A stretch of 64,000 nt of DNA from Methanolobus bombayensis (GCF_017873415.1 NZ_JAGGKD010000007.1:1-64000); one strand, 5' to 3'; shown: positions 25,520 to 36,305, numbered from the stretch's first letter. The notes: generated from the letters alone by a model not told the origin. Translations and numbers: made by a program.

Positions 25520-27100
25520 TTATGCTCCCTTCCATGGAGTCTTCTGGAGCTTCCAGCTTGGGTTGTTCACTGCCATGTCTACATCTCTTGCAAAGTTCAG
25601 CACACCAGTAAATCCGGTGTAGCGACCACTGTAGTCATATGAGTGTATCTGTCTTGATGGAACTCCAAGCTTCTGTGCCCAGTACTTGTCCTTGATACCT
25701 GAACAGAACAGGTCCGGTTTAAGTTCCTTGATGAGGAATTCAGTCTCGTAGTGGTTAAGATCGTCCACAGCGATCGTACCGTCCTTCATTTCAGGAAGCA
25801 TTCCTTCATAGGTCATCAGACCAAGCTTTTCCTTTAGTTCTTCCATACGTTCCGGACTGATAGCGGGTTCGAAATCCGGATCTCTTTCATAGTGAAGATC
25901 TTCGAGAATACCACTTGATGCTTTTTCCTTCATACCTTCAAGGATCTGTCTGCCTTCGTAGTCATCACGGTGAGCAAACTGATATCCTGCGACAACGACC
26001 TTCATTCCGAGATCTTCAAAGAGGTTCTGGTAGTGGTGTGACCTGGAACCGCCAGCATAGATAAATGCTGTCTTGCCCTCTAGCTTGTTCCTGTACTTTT
26101 CAAGTTCAGGCTGGACCTTTGCGACTTCTTCTTCAATTATTTCCTCAGTCTTCTTACTGAGCTCTTCGTCATCGAAGAATTCAGCCATCTTTCTGAGTGA
26201 CTTCTTTGTTCCTTCGATACCAATGTAATTGACCTTGAGCCATGGAACTCCGTACTTCTCTTCCATCATACGGTTTGTGTAGTTAACCGACCTGTGACAG
26301 AGGAGGATACTGAGCTTTGCCTGGTGTGCCTTTGAAAGATTATGATATGAACCGTCTCCTGTGAAACTTGAAACAATACGGTATCCTATTTTTTCAAAGA
26401 GTGGCTTGATCTCCCAGAGGTCACCACCAATGTTGTATTCACCAAAGATATTGATGTCAAACGGTGTTGGGTTTTCAAGTTCCTCAGTACCGATTAACTG
26501 TTCCATGATCACGTTACTTGCAACGTGGTGTCCTGCTGACTGGCTGACACCTCGGTATCCTTCACAGCGAAGAGCCAGTACCTTTACACCATGTTCCTTT
26601 TCCGCTTCTGTAGCGACTGCTTCAATGTCATCACCGATAAGTCCTACAGGACATGTTGCATTGATTGAGATAGCTCCCGGCTTGAAGATCCTGACTGCAT
26701 CATCAATTGCTGCCTTGAGCTTCTTTTCACCACCAAATACAATATCTGTTTCTTTCATGTCTGTTGAGAAACAGTATTGCAGGTAGTTATCGCCGCCATC
26801 TTCTGCCCTGGCCATGTTCCTCCTGGTTCCCCAGGTGTAATATCCACAGCCAATTGGTCCATGTGTGATGTGAACCATATCCTTGATAGGTCCCATTACC
26901 ACACCCTTTCCACCGGCATAGGCACAACCACGGTTTGTCATTATACCCGGAACTGTCTTGGCGTTGGCTTCTATGTTCTGTTCTGCTTCGCAGGAATCCT
27001 TTACTACAAAGTGCTTCTTTCTGTCCTTTGCAGTCTTCTTAGGGTATATCTTCATCATTTCGTCAATGACGTTCTGTGTCTGTTCTACTTCAGAACTCAT
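25520..27100 (-). CDS. nifD: nitrogenase MoFe protein alpha subunit NifD
   Basis: A 526-residue alpha subunit holding FeMo-co. P-cluster cysteines are Cys59, Cys85 and Cys150; the FeMo-co ligands are Cys268 (LLCHRSVNY) and His486 (IHSYDYSG); His191/His192 in [11 protein letters not shown] match the catalytic His region. An insertion of about 50 residues (385-440), typical of methanogen and Clostridium enzymes, is present. There is no vnfG/anfG-like delta subunit between D and K, so this is a Mo-type nitrogenase. The start overlaps the nifI2 stop. It is the second structural block of the operon after nifH and the two PII-like switch genes. Confidence 0.95.
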   Translation of the reverse strand: MSSEVEQTQNVIDEMMKIYPKKTAKDRKKHFVVKDSCEAEQNIEANAKTVPGIMTNRGCAYAGGKGVVMGPIKDMVHITHGPIGCGYYTWGTRRNMARAEDGGDNYLQYCFSTDMKETDIVFGGEKKLKAAIDDAVRIFKPGAISINATCPVGLIGDDIEAVATEAEKEHGVKVLALRCEGYRGVSQSAGHHVASNVIMEQLIGTEELENPTPFDINIFGEYNIGGDLWEIKPLFEKIGYRIVSSFTGDGSYHNLSKAHQAKLSILLCHRSVNYTNRMMEEKYGVPWLKVNYIGIEGTKKSLRKMAEFFDDEELSKKTEEIIEEEVAKVQPELEKYRNKLEGKTAFIYAGGSRSHHYQNLFEDLGMKVVVAGYQFAHRDDYEGRQILEGMKEKASSGILEDLHYERDPDFEPAISPERMEELKEKLGLMTYEGMLPEMKDGTIAVDDLNHYETEFLIKELKPDLFCSGIKDKYWAQKLGVPSRQIHSYDYSGRYTGFTGVLNFARDVDMAVNNPSWKLQKTPWKGA

Positions 27101-27474
27101 TCCAGATTCCTCCCTACAGTCATTTCTCCGGATTCGCCGGTCCTTACTCTGTAAACTTCAGGTATGTCTGTTACGAAAACCTTTCCATCTCCTGCATGCC
27201 CTGTCTGGTTGATATTGATTATCTTCTGTACTACTCTGTCAGCTGCCTTGTCATCAACTACTATTGTGAACATGCGCTTTGGGACAAAAGGTACGTGTGT
27301 AAGATTTGGTTCTTCCTGTTCCGGAAGTGGTGGATCAAATTCAAAACACAATCCCTTTTGCTTACCACGGCCCATGACCTTTTCCACGGTGAATGAGGGG
27401 TAACCGCATCCATCAAGGGCATCTACAGTCTTATGCACCTTGTTCATGCGGATGATTGCCGTTATTTCCTTCAT
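27097..27474 (-). CDS. nifI2: PII-like nitrogenase switch protein NifI2
   Basis: A 125-residue PII-family protein. The correct start is ATG 27474 ([16 protein letters not shown]), with GAGGGATCTC upstream; the open frame continues to 27531 into nifI1 but without a ribosome site. It has [12 protein letters not shown] at the T-loop base and [19 protein letters not shown], the PII signature. In methanogens NifI1 and NifI2 form a complex that binds NifDK and blocks it when ammonium is supplied; 2-oxoglutarate relieves the block. The longer T-loop is typical of NifI2. Confidence 0.93.
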   Translation of the reverse strand: MKEITAIIRMNKVHKTVDALDGCGYPSFTVEKVMGRGKQKGLCFEFDPPLPEQEEPNLTHVPFVPKRMFTIVVDDKAADRVVQKIININQTGHAGDGKVFVTDIPEVYRVRTGESGEMTVGRNLE

Positions 27475-27493
27475 TTGAGATCCCTCTACGGTT

Positions 27494-27811
27494 TTAAAGT
27501 CCGCATTCGCCTGTACGGATTGTGTATGCACTTTCTACCGGGTTTATGAAGATCTTACCGTCTCCATATTTTCCTGTATGGGCTGAAGTCTTGATAATGT
27601 CAAGGACTTTGTCCTTGTCTCCATCTTCGACTACAAGCATGAGCATTGTCTTTGGGAGTTCGTCGAACTGTACTTCAGCTGTGTGGATTCCTCTCTGCTT
27701 ACCTCTTCCGAATACATCGGACTTGGTGAGAGATACAAAGCTTTCCTTTTCAAGTGCTTCTACAATATCAGTTACCTTACTGGGTCTGACAATTGCACGG
27801 ATCATCTGCAT
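27494..27811 (-). CDS. nifI1: PII-like nitrogenase switch protein NifI1
   Basis: A 105-residue PII-family protein: [35 protein letters not shown] (short T-loop) and [20 protein letters not shown]. It lies between nifH and nifI2, the fixed position in methanogen nif operons. With NifI2 it causes post-translational ammonium switch-off of nitrogenase. The T-loop lacks the uridylylated Tyr of GlnB/GlnK, as is usual for NifI1. Confidence 0.93.
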   Translation of the reverse strand: MQMIRAIVRPSKVTDIVEALEKESFVSLTKSDVFGRGKQRGIHTAEVQFDELPKTMLMLVVEDGDKDKVLDIIKTSAHTGKYGDGKIFINPVESAYTIRTGECGL

Positions 27812-27839
27812 TGTTTTTACTCCTCAGTTTCCTGTGTGT

Positions 27840-28679
<840 letters not shown>

Positions 28680-28755
28680 TTATTTGATGTGTTTTTTTGT
28701 TGTGTATGTTGTACGATTGTGTGTTTATTGGAGCTGCTTTATTTTTTTTATCATA

Positions 28756-28792
28756 CAACGGAATCCTATGTACTAGTTTTTAATATTTAAAG
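28756..28792 (-). promoter_or_regulatory. nifH operon promoter with small palindrome at the start site
   Basis: On the minus strand a TATA-like TTTAAATATTA is the complement of 28781-28791. About 25 bases downstream, at the expected start near 28760, is GGATTCC (complement of 28760-28766), a short symmetric site in the place where NrpR-type repressors bind in methanogen nif promoters. The nrpR gene is in this window at 33062. The operator assignment is inference. Confidence 0.45.
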
Positions 28793-28978
28793 TTATTGTT
28801 TAGCTATAATTGTTGAATTTCTCTGTATTCTGAAGAAAAGGTTGCTTGGTATTGTATTTTTTCACTGTGCAGTTTTATGTAGTATGTACTGCGTTCTGTT
28901 CAAATACGGAAAAAATTCATGGTTTTTGTCTCATTCTGGCAAACACTTATATATAGTTGTATTTAAAAAATCAAATGA

Positions 28979-29125
28979 TAACAACTGGATTGTGCGCCAA
29001 GGCAGTATTTATTTTAAATTATATTTGCAAAGTATTGAAAAAAGAAGTACTACTCCGATTGACAACCGGAGCTGCTATCGGAGTGATCCTGTCACCTAAG
29101 AGGTAGTTAACCCCAATTTCCTTTT
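28979..29125 (+). ncRNA. candidate nitrogen-regulatory sRNA upstream of nifH (sRNA154-like)
   Basis: A plus-strand TATA box (CTTATATATAG, 28947-28957) predicts a start near 28979; a T-rich stretch (from 29118) could end it at about 140 nt. The 3' half folds well: outer stem ACTAC/GTAGT (29049-29053/29103-29107), hairpin ACTCCGA/TCGGAGT (about 29052-29058/29077-29084) and hairpin GTGA/TCAC (29083-29086/29092-29095). The loop of the middle hairpin contains GGAGCTGCT (29068-29076), perfectly complementary over 9 nt to the nifH mRNA leader. Methanosarcina mazei sRNA154 is of similar size, is made under nitrogen limitation and stabilises nif mRNA. Homology to it is not proven here. Confidence 0.55.
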
Positions 29126-29148
29126 TACGTTTATTTCAATTTTGTAAA

Positions 29149-30645
29149 TCAAAACGCTTTTTTCAGAGTGAACCAGAAGACACTACCTTTTCCCTGAGGG
29201 TTATCAATAACAGCAACACTTTCGCCGTGAAGGTCCATGATCCTTTTTACAATGGCAAGCCCGATACCGCTGCCTTTAATATTTTCCTTGTGTAATCTGT
29301 TAAAGCGGGTGAATACAGCTTCTTTGTCAGCATCTGGTATTCCGTCTCCCTGGTCAGCCACAGATATTTTCCATTTGTCAGTAAATCTTCTATTCTTACG
29401 GTTATTGTTGTGGTATCAGGGCTGTATTTGATAGCATTTGAAATGATATTGGTAAAAACTCCTTCTATCATAGGATTGGCGAGTGCAAAGAATGGGCCAG
29501 GGTTTTCAAATATTATCTCAATATTTTTGCAATTAAGATCCTGCTCAAAGTTTTTCAGGACTGTATTTATCACAGAAGTAATGTCAGTTCTTACAAAAGC
29601 CATTTCCTCAGTAGATTCAAGTTTGGCGAGCTTGGCTGCATTTTCAATAAGCTCAATGAGCTTGATATTTGACTTTTTAATGTTTTCAATAATACGCCTG
29701 TTTTTCACTGGTTTCGGTCTCTTGCAGTAAATCAGTGAATGACCTGATAAGCCCTGCAGGGTTTAACAGGTCATGACGAAGAACGTCAGTAAAGAGGTCC
29801 TTTATCTCATTGGATTTCTGAAGCTTTTTTGCATATTCCATGAGTTTTATCTCATCTTTTCTCTTTTCGGTTATGTCCTCTCCTGACATCAGTATGTTAG
29901 TGATATTACCTCTTGTATCTTTCAGGATGGAATAGTGCCATTTGAAAAGTTTTTCTTTGCGGGTTATTGTCATTATGGGGTACTCGGAGCATTCAGGCTC
30001 ATCCATAATTTCACCCAAAAGAAAATCGCATTTTGTTTTCACAATATCTGCATAGCTTTCAGAAACAATAAGATCTATCCAGTCTCTGTTGATGATGTTA
30101 TTCCTGTTATATCCAAGGATATCCGCTCCTTTTTTGTTGATATGGATAAGCTTGTAGTCTTTGTCAAGTACTGCTATCAGTACCCCTACATAATCCAGGT
30201 ATTCATATGCTTTATTGCGATCATGCAGCAGTGAATCGTGCTGCTCCTTTATACGCAAAAGTGCTGTGATCTTCTTGTCCAGTTCAAACCTGTCAGCAGG
30301 CTTTTTAAGAAAATCGTCTGCACCGACTTCTATCCCTTTCTGGTGATCATCCCTTGAAGTAAGTGCTGTGAGCATTATCACAGGTATAAAGTCGAGTTTA
30401 TATTCATGTTTGATGGTCCTGCATACATCAAAACCATCCATTCCTGGCATAACGACATCTAGTAATATCAGATCTGGCTCTTCTTTTTTTACGATACTTA
30501 GTGCTTCTTCACCATTTGAAGCCGTTATTACGTCATAATTATCTATCAGGTATGACGTCAGAATGGCGACGTTGATTTTCTCATCGTCGACTATCAGTAT
30601 TTTATCCTTCCCCTTCAAAATATCACAAACAAAATATAATGTCAA
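29149..30645 (-). pseudogene. hybrid response-regulator/PAS/histidine kinase gene broken by two frameshifts
   Basis: Reading from 30645, the domains are: receiver (KILIVDDEKINVAIL, phosphoacceptor Asp in LILLDVVMPGMDG), PAS (about residues 150-255), HisKA with His in LRHDLLNPAGLI, then ATPase. The first frame stops after TETSEKQAYY; the kinase continues in another frame from KNRRIIENIKKSN (shift near 29700, at an A-run). A second shift near 29360 separates IEDLLTNGK from VADQGDGIPDADKEAVFTRF, whose G-boxes end the protein at 29149. Joined, the three pieces make one ordinary methanogen sensor kinase, so it is a recent pseudogene or the assembly has two indels here. It lies among nitrogen genes but need not be part of that circuit. 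Confidence 0.8.
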
Positions 30646-30710
30646 AATATATTATATTTTTGATATTATCAAAGAAGCTATGTTTAAATAAAAAATAGTA
30701 TTTTTTAGGG

Positions 30711-30815
30711 AAGAGTCCCGGAACTATGGAAGTGCTATATTGTGACAACTGGACTGCAGAATCCTTATCAATAGGTATTTTAAATTCCCGGGACTCACGT
30801 TGATTGTTTTTTTTG
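30711..30815 (+). ncRNA. candidate small RNA closed by a 12-bp terminal stem
   Basis: GAGTCCCGGAA (30713-30723) pairs with TTCCCGGGACTC (30785-30796), enclosing about 60 bases; a run of eight T follows at 30807-30814. Upstream, GTTTAAATA (30681-30689) is a TATA-like box about 25-30 bases before the stem. Promoter, closed stem and T-run together fit a plus-strand RNA of about 100 nt between glnK and the broken kinase, both on the other strand. It shares ACAACTGGA (30745-30753) with the candidate sRNA upstream of nifH (28981-28989), which may be chance. Confidence 0.45.
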
Positions 30816-30862
30816 ATGTGGTTAATTTGATGTGACAATAATAAAAAAAAGAAAGAGAGCAC

Positions 30863-31201
30863 TTAAAGTGCATCTCCGTCTGTTTCTCCTGTACGGATCC
30901 TGACAATTTTGCTTATTGGAGATATGAATATCTTACCATCACCGATGGATCCGGTTTCTGCTGTTTTGACGATAATGTCAACTACTGTGTCGACATCTTC
31001 TTCCTCAACTACCATTTCCATCTTTATTTTTGGTAAGAGATCAACGCAGTACTTGCGTCCTCTCCACTGTTGCATTACGCCCTTCTGCTTACCACGGCCT
31101 TTTACATCGGTCACGGTGACACTTTCAAATCCAGCTTCTTCAAGGGCATCCTTGACTTCATGGATCTTTGTTGGCCTAATGATTGCTTCAATCTTCATCA
31201 T
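30863..31201 (-). CDS. glnK: PII signal protein GlnK
   Basis: A 112-residue PII protein: MKIEAIIRPTKIHEVKDAL, GRGKQKGVMQQWRG with Tyr51 (KYCVDLLPK) at the T-loop tip position, and the C-terminal signature GDGKIFISPISKIVRIRTGE. GlnK senses 2-oxoglutarate, ATP and ADP and plugs the ammonium channel AmtB when ammonium is plentiful. It starts 7 bases behind amtB, with GGAGTGATG upstream, the conserved amtB-glnK pair. It differs from NifI1/NifI2 by the full T-loop. Confidence 0.95.
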   Translation of the reverse strand: MMKIEAIIRPTKIHEVKDALEEAGFESVTVTDVKGRGKQKGVMQQWRGRKYCVDLLPKIKMEMVVEEEDVDTVVDIIVKTAETGSIGDGKIFISPISKIVRIRTGETDGDAL

Positions 31202-31207
31202 TTAACA

Positions 31208-32623
31208 TCACTCCTTCAGAATCATAAATTCTGGGTATGCACTGATACCGTGTTCAACTACGTCAAGTCCTTCGATTTCATGTTCTTCTGATACACGGAG
31301 TCCGATAACTACATCGATCATCTTGAAGATAATGAATGAGATTCCGAATGCCCATACTATACTGAGAATCACTGCAACTATCTGGATCATAAGAAGCTGT
31401 GCTCCGCCACCATAGAAGAGACCTGCTGTCTCTGCAGTGTATGCTGCACCTTCCAGGATTGATCCTTCACCTGTTCCAAGTGCGAAGAGACCTACAGCGA
31501 TAAGTCCCCAGCTACCTGAGTATCCGTGTACTGCAATTGCACCTACAGGGTCATCGACCTTGAGTACATTTTCATTGAACATTACACCTGCATATACTAT
31601 AATACCACCGACAAGACCTATGATCAATGCGCCAGTATTACTGACTGAACCACAAGGTGCGGTGATAGCTACAAGACCTGCGAGAAGTCCGTTTGCTGTA
31701 AGTGATGGGTCTGGCTTTCCTGTCTTCATCCAGGTAATGACCATTACCATGATCGCTCCTGCACCTGCTGCAATGAATGTGTTAACTATTACAAGGTTTG
31801 CGAATGGGTCGTTTGCATCAAGGGTACTACCACCGTTGAAACCTACCCAACCGAATGCCAGTATAAGGGTACCGAGGAATGCAAGTGGGAGACTGTGACC
31901 TGGAATTGCAAGTGGCTTTCCGTTCTTGAACTTACCAATTCTTGCACCTACCAGCAGTACACCTGCAAGAGCTGAGTATCCACCAATTGAGTGTACTACA
32001 CCGGAACCTGCAAAGTCGTGGTGAGCAACGCCGATCGCATCTACTATGAATCCTGTTGTAAGTATTCCTGAACCACTCCATACCCAGTGTCCGTAGACAG
32101 GGTAGATGAGTGCTACCATAAGTATTGTATAAACGAGATATGCCTTGAAGTCAGTCCTCTCAGCCATTGCACCGGAAACGATTGTTGCACCGGTTGCTGC
32201 GAATACCATCTGGAACCACCAGCCGTTCCAGACTGCGTTATCAGCACCCATTAGGAAGAACTGGTCAATACCGATCAGTCCTGCAAAATCGGCACCATAC
32301 ATGATCCCCCATCCTACTGCCCAGTATACGATGACACCAAGAGAGATGGTCATGAAGTTCTTCATGAGAATGTTAGCAGTGTTCTTTGTTCTGGTAAGAC
32401 CAATCTCTACCAGAGAGAAACCTGCATGCATAAGGAACACGATTGCACCGGCTATTAAGAGCCACATGAATGTGAGTGCTGTCTGGAGATCTGCAATTGC
32501 TGCAGTGTTCTCTTCAATTGTTTCAGCTGACGCTGGACCTATAAATACCATAAAAATGACGCTCATTAGCAGTAAAACCTGCCAGATCATCTTTGAATTG
32601 AGTTTCTGTGATATTCCATACAT
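31208..32623 (-). CDS. amtB: ammonium transporter AmtB
   Basis: A 471-residue Amt/MEP channel. ATG 32623 with GGTG upstream is preferred over GTG 32632. A signal-like N-terminus (ending PASAETIEE) is followed by eleven membrane spans with family phrases AGFSLVEIGLTRTKNTANILMK, DFAGSGVVHSIGGYSALAGV and GFNGGSTLDAN. It brings ammonium across the membrane under nitrogen limitation and is closed by GlnK, encoded next to it. A 16-bp perfect palindrome stands upstream of its TATA box. Confidence 0.95.
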   Translation of the reverse strand: MYGISQKLNSKMIWQVLLLMSVIFMVFIGPASAETIEENTAAIADLQTALTFMWLLIAGAIVFLMHAGFSLVEIGLTRTKNTANILMKNFMTISLGVIVYWAVGWGIMYGADFAGLIGIDQFFLMGADNAVWNGWWFQMVFAATGATIVSGAMAERTDFKAYLVYTILMVALIYPVYGHWVWSGSGILTTGFIVDAIGVAHHDFAGSGVVHSIGGYSALAGVLLVGARIGKFKNGKPLAIPGHSLPLAFLGTLILAFGWVGFNGGSTLDANDPFANLVIVNTFIAAGAGAIMVMVITWMKTGKPDPSLTANGLLAGLVAITAPCGSVSNTGALIIGLVGGIIVYAGVMFNENVLKVDDPVGAIAVHGYSGSWGLIAVGLFALGTGEGSILEGAAYTAETAGLFYGGGAQLLMIQIVAVILSIVWAFGISFIIFKMIDVVIGLRVSEEHEIEGLDVVEHGISAYPEFMILKE

Positions 32624-32687
32624 GAGTAACACCTTTGTTTCATCTTCATAGGAAGACGGATGCTATGTGTAGACTTCATACTATTTA

Positions 32688-32737
32688 AACAATTCGGTTT
32701 AATAGTACAACTTCTTATTATTAAATACATGTATTTA
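32688..32737 (-). promoter_or_regulatory. amtB promoter with 16-bp perfect palindrome
   Basis: The minus-strand TATA-like box GTTTAAATAG is the complement of 32688-32697. About 25 bases upstream of it is TAAATACATGTATTTA (32722-32737), a perfect 16-base palindrome in the position of an archaeal activator site. The binding protein is unknown; it does not resemble the short GC-containing sites of NrpR. Confidence 0.5.
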
Positions 32738-33061
32738 CAATTAATAGTAACAGTTATCCGTATTTGGCAACTAAATTAGACCAAAAATTACAAATCCCAC
32801 ACATTAGATATTTTGATATTTATATTATATAAAAGAGATAATCTATTTTTCGTGCAACTTATTCTTATTGGAAGTTTTTGTGGGGCAAGGTATTAACATG
32901 TTTATTTTTTTATTTTTCAAGCTCTTATATAATGAGTGTTACCCTGAAAAAAGAGTTAATAAAGCAAAAAATGATGAAATGGATTATAGGTTGATATTTC
33001 AAGTTAATTTTATACAAAAAAAGCTATCATATGACATCCTGATTTTGATGCCATGACTATC
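32738..33061. other. AT-rich region between amtB promoter and nrpR
   Basis: About 320 bases of AT-rich DNA. The 62-codon plus-strand ORF at 32868-33056 has no ribosome site or family resemblance and I do not call it. No hairpin or RNA gene stands out. Confidence 0.4.
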
Positions 33062-34036
33062 TCAGAGTTTTTTCATCTTGCTATATTCCATAACTGCAGA
33101 AACAGGATGTGTTTCTACATTTATGCCGGCTTCTTCAACCGCAGCAACTGAATTAATTCCGACCATTACGGGAATTCCTATTTTTCCACGCTCAATAGGT
33201 GCATAGAGAACATCTTCTCCGGGATTGCCTATGGTCAAATGCCCGGCAATATCATGCTTGCCTGCAATATTAAGCAGTTCTTCGGCTTTTGAAGCAGCAG
33301 ATGCGGGAATCTGACGAACGTTTGCAAGCATTTTGCCGTTGCCTGTATCTATAGCTTCAAGTATGGATGTAGCTCTTCTTCTAAGGAAAATCTTGATCGG
33401 ATCGATGGATGTTCCATTATATGATATAAGATCCAGGAACCCTGCAGGTGAGTAATCCTCGATCTGCATAAGTCCTCCGTAAACCGGAACCACCGGAATT
33501 CCATTGTTCAGGAGAAGTCCGTCAAAAGTAATACTGCACACCGTTGCAACAGCCACTTTTCCATCAGGGACATAAATATCAAGATCATTATCTTCTTCGA
33601 CAATTCCCACTCTGGGACTTATGGTTGCTCCGTTGTCCATTGCATACTTGATGATCTCAGTGGCACTATCATAATCATCCTTGTCTATGTTCGTAACATT
33701 GACTATAACATTACCCTTTCCCGATTCAAGGTCATAGTCTGCCTTGTATATCAGTTCTTCTATTCTGGTGATGACAAAACCGAACCTGTCACTGATAAGT
33801 GCATCATTCAGCTCTTTCCTGCCACGCTCAGTTATAGTACGTCCTATATAACCATGCTTCTGGGTAAAACCTCGCTCATCCAGTATTCGTAAATGATATC
33901 TGACGGCTCTTTCTCCAATTGCATAACCACGGTTATGGAGTTCATCAGCAATAAGTCGTGCACCTAAAGGCTTGTCGCTTTCATTTATAATGCGCATGAT
34001 CTCAACAAGCTTTCTCTCAACGTTTGGATCTGTCAT
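33062..34036 (-). CDS. nrpR: nitrogen regulatory repressor NrpR (NrpRI type)
   Basis: A 324-residue protein with an N-terminal winged helix (residues 1-75: KPLGARLIADELHNRGYAIG, ERAVRYHLRILDERGF) and one NrpR domain (about 80-320, VGIVEEDNDLDIYVPDGKVAV, GGLMQIEDYSPAGFLDLISY, GIPVMVGINSVAAVEEAGI). NrpR represses nif, glnK-amtB and glnA until 2-oxoglutarate rises. HTH plus a single NrpR domain is the NrpRI form of Methanosarcina, which works with a separate NrpRII lacking the HTH; NrpRII is not in this window. The gene stands behind its likely targets amtB-glnK and nif. GGGTGA precedes the ATG. Confidence 0.92.
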   Translation of the reverse strand: MTDPNVERKLVEIMRIINESDKPLGARLIADELHNRGYAIGERAVRYHLRILDERGFTQKHGYIGRTITERGRKELNDALISDRFGFVITRIEELIYKADYDLESGKGNVIVNVTNIDKDDYDSATEIIKYAMDNGATISPRVGIVEEDNDLDIYVPDGKVAVATVCSITFDGLLLNNGIPVVPVYGGLMQIEDYSPAGFLDLISYNGTSIDPIKIFLRRRATSILEAIDTGNGKMLANVRQIPASAASKAEELLNIAGKHDIAGHLTIGNPGEDVLYAPIERGKIGIPVMVGINSVAAVEEAGINVETHPVSAVMEYSKMKKL

Positions 34037-34136
34037 TTTTTCACCCGAAGATGGTCGCCGAAGGACATTTTCAACGACTTATTAGTTATATTCTAAGTCT
34101 ATTTAAGATGTGCGATTATTATTGCTTTAATGAATC

Positions 34137-35816
34137 TTATATTCTTCCTGTCCTCAGAATATAGATAACAAGCCACATTCCCAGGAATCCTGCCATTAAA
34201 AAACCAATTACTCCGAGCAAAGGGACTCCCCATATATGCGGTTCCATGCCGGTCTGTATGATAAAAGACGAACCTACAATGATAGCTGATATTATCAGGC
34301 TGAATGAAAGCCGGTTGCTGGCAGCATCCAGTTCAGATACGACCCTGTCAAAGCCGTGTGGATCAAAGCGCAGTTTCAGGTATCCTCTTTCAGCAATATC
34401 AAGTATGTGTCCTATCTGCATAGGTGCTTTATGAAGGACCCTTCCCCAATTACTGGAGTCTCTGTATACATTTTCTGCAATGTTGGTAAGTTTTAAGCGA
34501 TCTTTGATGGCTTTCTTTGCAAAAGGTTCGGCTATAACTGTAAGATTGATTTCCGGGTCCATGATGCTACTGAAACTTTCAGCTGTCATTGCTGCTTTTG
34601 ATAGCAGTGCAACATTAGAGGGAACTCTTACCTGATATTTTCTCAGCAGATTTATCATCTCTTCGAGTATCAGGGCAGTGTTCAATTGCTTTACAGCTCT
34701 TCCATAATATTTGTAAAGCAGATGATCAATATCTACTTTAAGGGACCTGAGATCTGTAGTTTCGTCAATGGATCCCAGTTCACGCAGAAGTTCAATGTAG
34801 AGTACAGTGTCCCCTTTTGTAATTGCTATGAGGTCATCTATCAGGAGATTGCGCATATCTCTTGAGAGAAATCCTGCCATTCCAAAGTCCAGGAGTGCTA
34901 TTTTTCCATCTTTCATGATGAATACGTTTCCCGGATGAAGGTCTGCATGGAAAAACCCATCATCGTAGATCTGCTTCATGAAAGCTTTCAGGACATCAAT
35001 GGCTATTTCTCTCCTGTCAATTCCCATTCTGTCAAGTTCTTTGAATGAATTGCTTTTTACACCATCTATGAATTCGAGTGTCAGCACTTTTGCACTGGTG
35101 TAGTCCCAATATACTTCAGGTATGTATATCCGAGGATCATCCCTGAAGTTGCGTCCAAAATGGTCTGCATTCCTGCCTTCCTGGGTGTAGTCCATCTCTG
35201 ATTTTATGGTACGTTCGAACTCCTCTACAATTCCCACGGGCTGATATAGCTTTGCTTCAGGAAGGTGTTCTTCTGCAAAATGGGCGATACTGTACATTAT
35301 ATCAAGATCGGAATTTATGATCTTCTTTATGCCTGGTCTCTGAACCTTAACGACAACATCGTCACCACCCTTTAGTTTTGCACGATGAACCTGACCAATT
35401 GAAGCTGCTGCAATAGGTTCTGTTTCAAAGTACTCAAAAATATGATTGATTTCAGAACCAAGCTCTGTTTTGATGAGTTTTTCCACTTCATCCATTCCAA
35501 ATGGCTGGACATCATCCTGAAGTTTTGAGAACTCATTTGCATATTCAGGGGGAATAAGATCCTGGCGCATGCTTAGGATCTGTCCAAGTTTAATGTAAGT
35601 GGGTCCAAGTTCTTCCAGCATCATCCTGGCTTTCATTGGTCCGGTATCAGTGTCTTTGAGGATCTTTTCCTTTTTTTTGATCCTTGAGCTCAGAGGCCTT
35701 ATGCCTCCAAGTCCCATCCTGTCAACAATGTAGCCAAACTCATATTTTATGAGTGCATCAACGATCTTACCATATCTTTTGATCATTGAGTATCTGTTGA
35801 TCTTTCTTTGTTTCAT
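34137..35816 (-). CDS. ABC1/UbiB-family atypical kinase
   Basis: A 559-residue AarF/UbiB/ADCK-type protein. It shows the family A-rich loop and KxGQ region (YIKLGQILSMRQDLIP), AAASIGQVHRAKLKGGDDVVVKVQRPG (Lys), and the catalytic block DGFFHADLHPGNVFIMKDGKIALLDFGM. Two C-terminal membrane spans (about 500-520 and 528-552) anchor it. UbiB proteins support quinone or isoprenoid-lipid biosynthesis by ATPase activity; in methanogens it may serve methanophenazine or membrane lipid, but that is inference. It stands alone between nrpR and a divergent small gene. Confidence 0.9.
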   Translation of the reverse strand: MKQRKINRYSMIKRYGKIVDALIKYEFGYIVDRMGLGGIRPLSSRIKKKEKILKDTDTGPMKARMMLEELGPTYIKLGQILSMRQDLIPPEYANEFSKLQDDVQPFGMDEVEKLIKTELGSEINHIFEYFETEPIAAASIGQVHRAKLKGGDDVVVKVQRPGIKKIINSDLDIMYSIAHFAEEHLPEAKLYQPVGIVEEFERTIKSEMDYTQEGRNADHFGRNFRDDPRIYIPEVYWDYTSAKVLTLEFIDGVKSNSFKELDRMGIDRREIAIDVLKAFMKQIYDDGFFHADLHPGNVFIMKDGKIALLDFGMAGFLSRDMRNLLIDDLIAITKGDTVLYIELLRELGSIDETTDLRSLKVDIDHLLYKYYGRAVKQLNTALILEEMINLLRKYQVRVPSNVALLSKAAMTAESFSSIMDPEINLTVIAEPFAKKAIKDRLKLTNIAENVYRDSSNWGRVLHKAPMQIGHILDIAERGYLKLRFDPHGFDRVVSELDAASNRLSFSLIISAIIVGSSFIIQTGMEPHIWGVPLLGVIGFLMAGFLGMWLVIYILRTGRI

Positions 35817-36035
35817 GAGACCCTGTACTTTAATTTTTTTATTTGGATGTCCTATTTATTTGAGGCGGCTTGATTATTAAATTATCGCCGAAAATATTAC
35901 TGTTCAATTTTGTTTTCATTCCATCACTATTGCTACTTTAAAATTTAAGGGACAGTTATATAATTACTGAAAACCGATTATTTGTTGCCAGAATTAACTG
36001 GTATTGTGAAGCAATATTAAATGGAGTGTGAAAAG

Positions 36036-36305
36036 ATGTTATTTTTCGATATAAGCACATGGGATCCGCAGGATAGTGAAAAGGTAATTGAACATTTCAA
36101 GAATCTCAAACCACCTGCAGGTATAAATGTAATCAACCAGTGGGTAGACCTCAACGGAGGCCGTTATTTCATACTTTATGAGGCCGAGAGCAACGAAGCA
36201 TATGCAGAATTCAATATTCCATGGTCCGATGTTTGTCTCATAGAGAGTGTTCCTGTAATGGAATCCACCGATTTCATAAAATTGATGATATCAAAGGGAT
36301 TATAA
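36036..36305 (+). CDS. small DUF3303-like protein
   Basis: About 89 residues from ATG 36036, chosen because GGAGTG lies 7 bases upstream; ATG 36021 is in frame but has no ribosome site. The sequence (MLFFDISTWDPQDSEKVIEHF, NQWVDLNGGRYFILYEAES) looks like a ferredoxin-like alpha-beta barrel of the DUF3303 type found in many methanogens. It has no metal or catalytic motif I recognise. The function is unknown. Confidence 0.7.
   Translation: MLFFDISTWDPQDSEKVIEHFKNLKPPAGINVINQWVDLNGGRYFILYEAESNEAYAEFNIPWSDVCLIESVPVMESTDFIKLMISKGL

Noticed and set aside
32868-33056. 62-codon ORF between amtB and nrpR
   Set aside because: AT-rich translation without ribosome site, signal or family resemblance.
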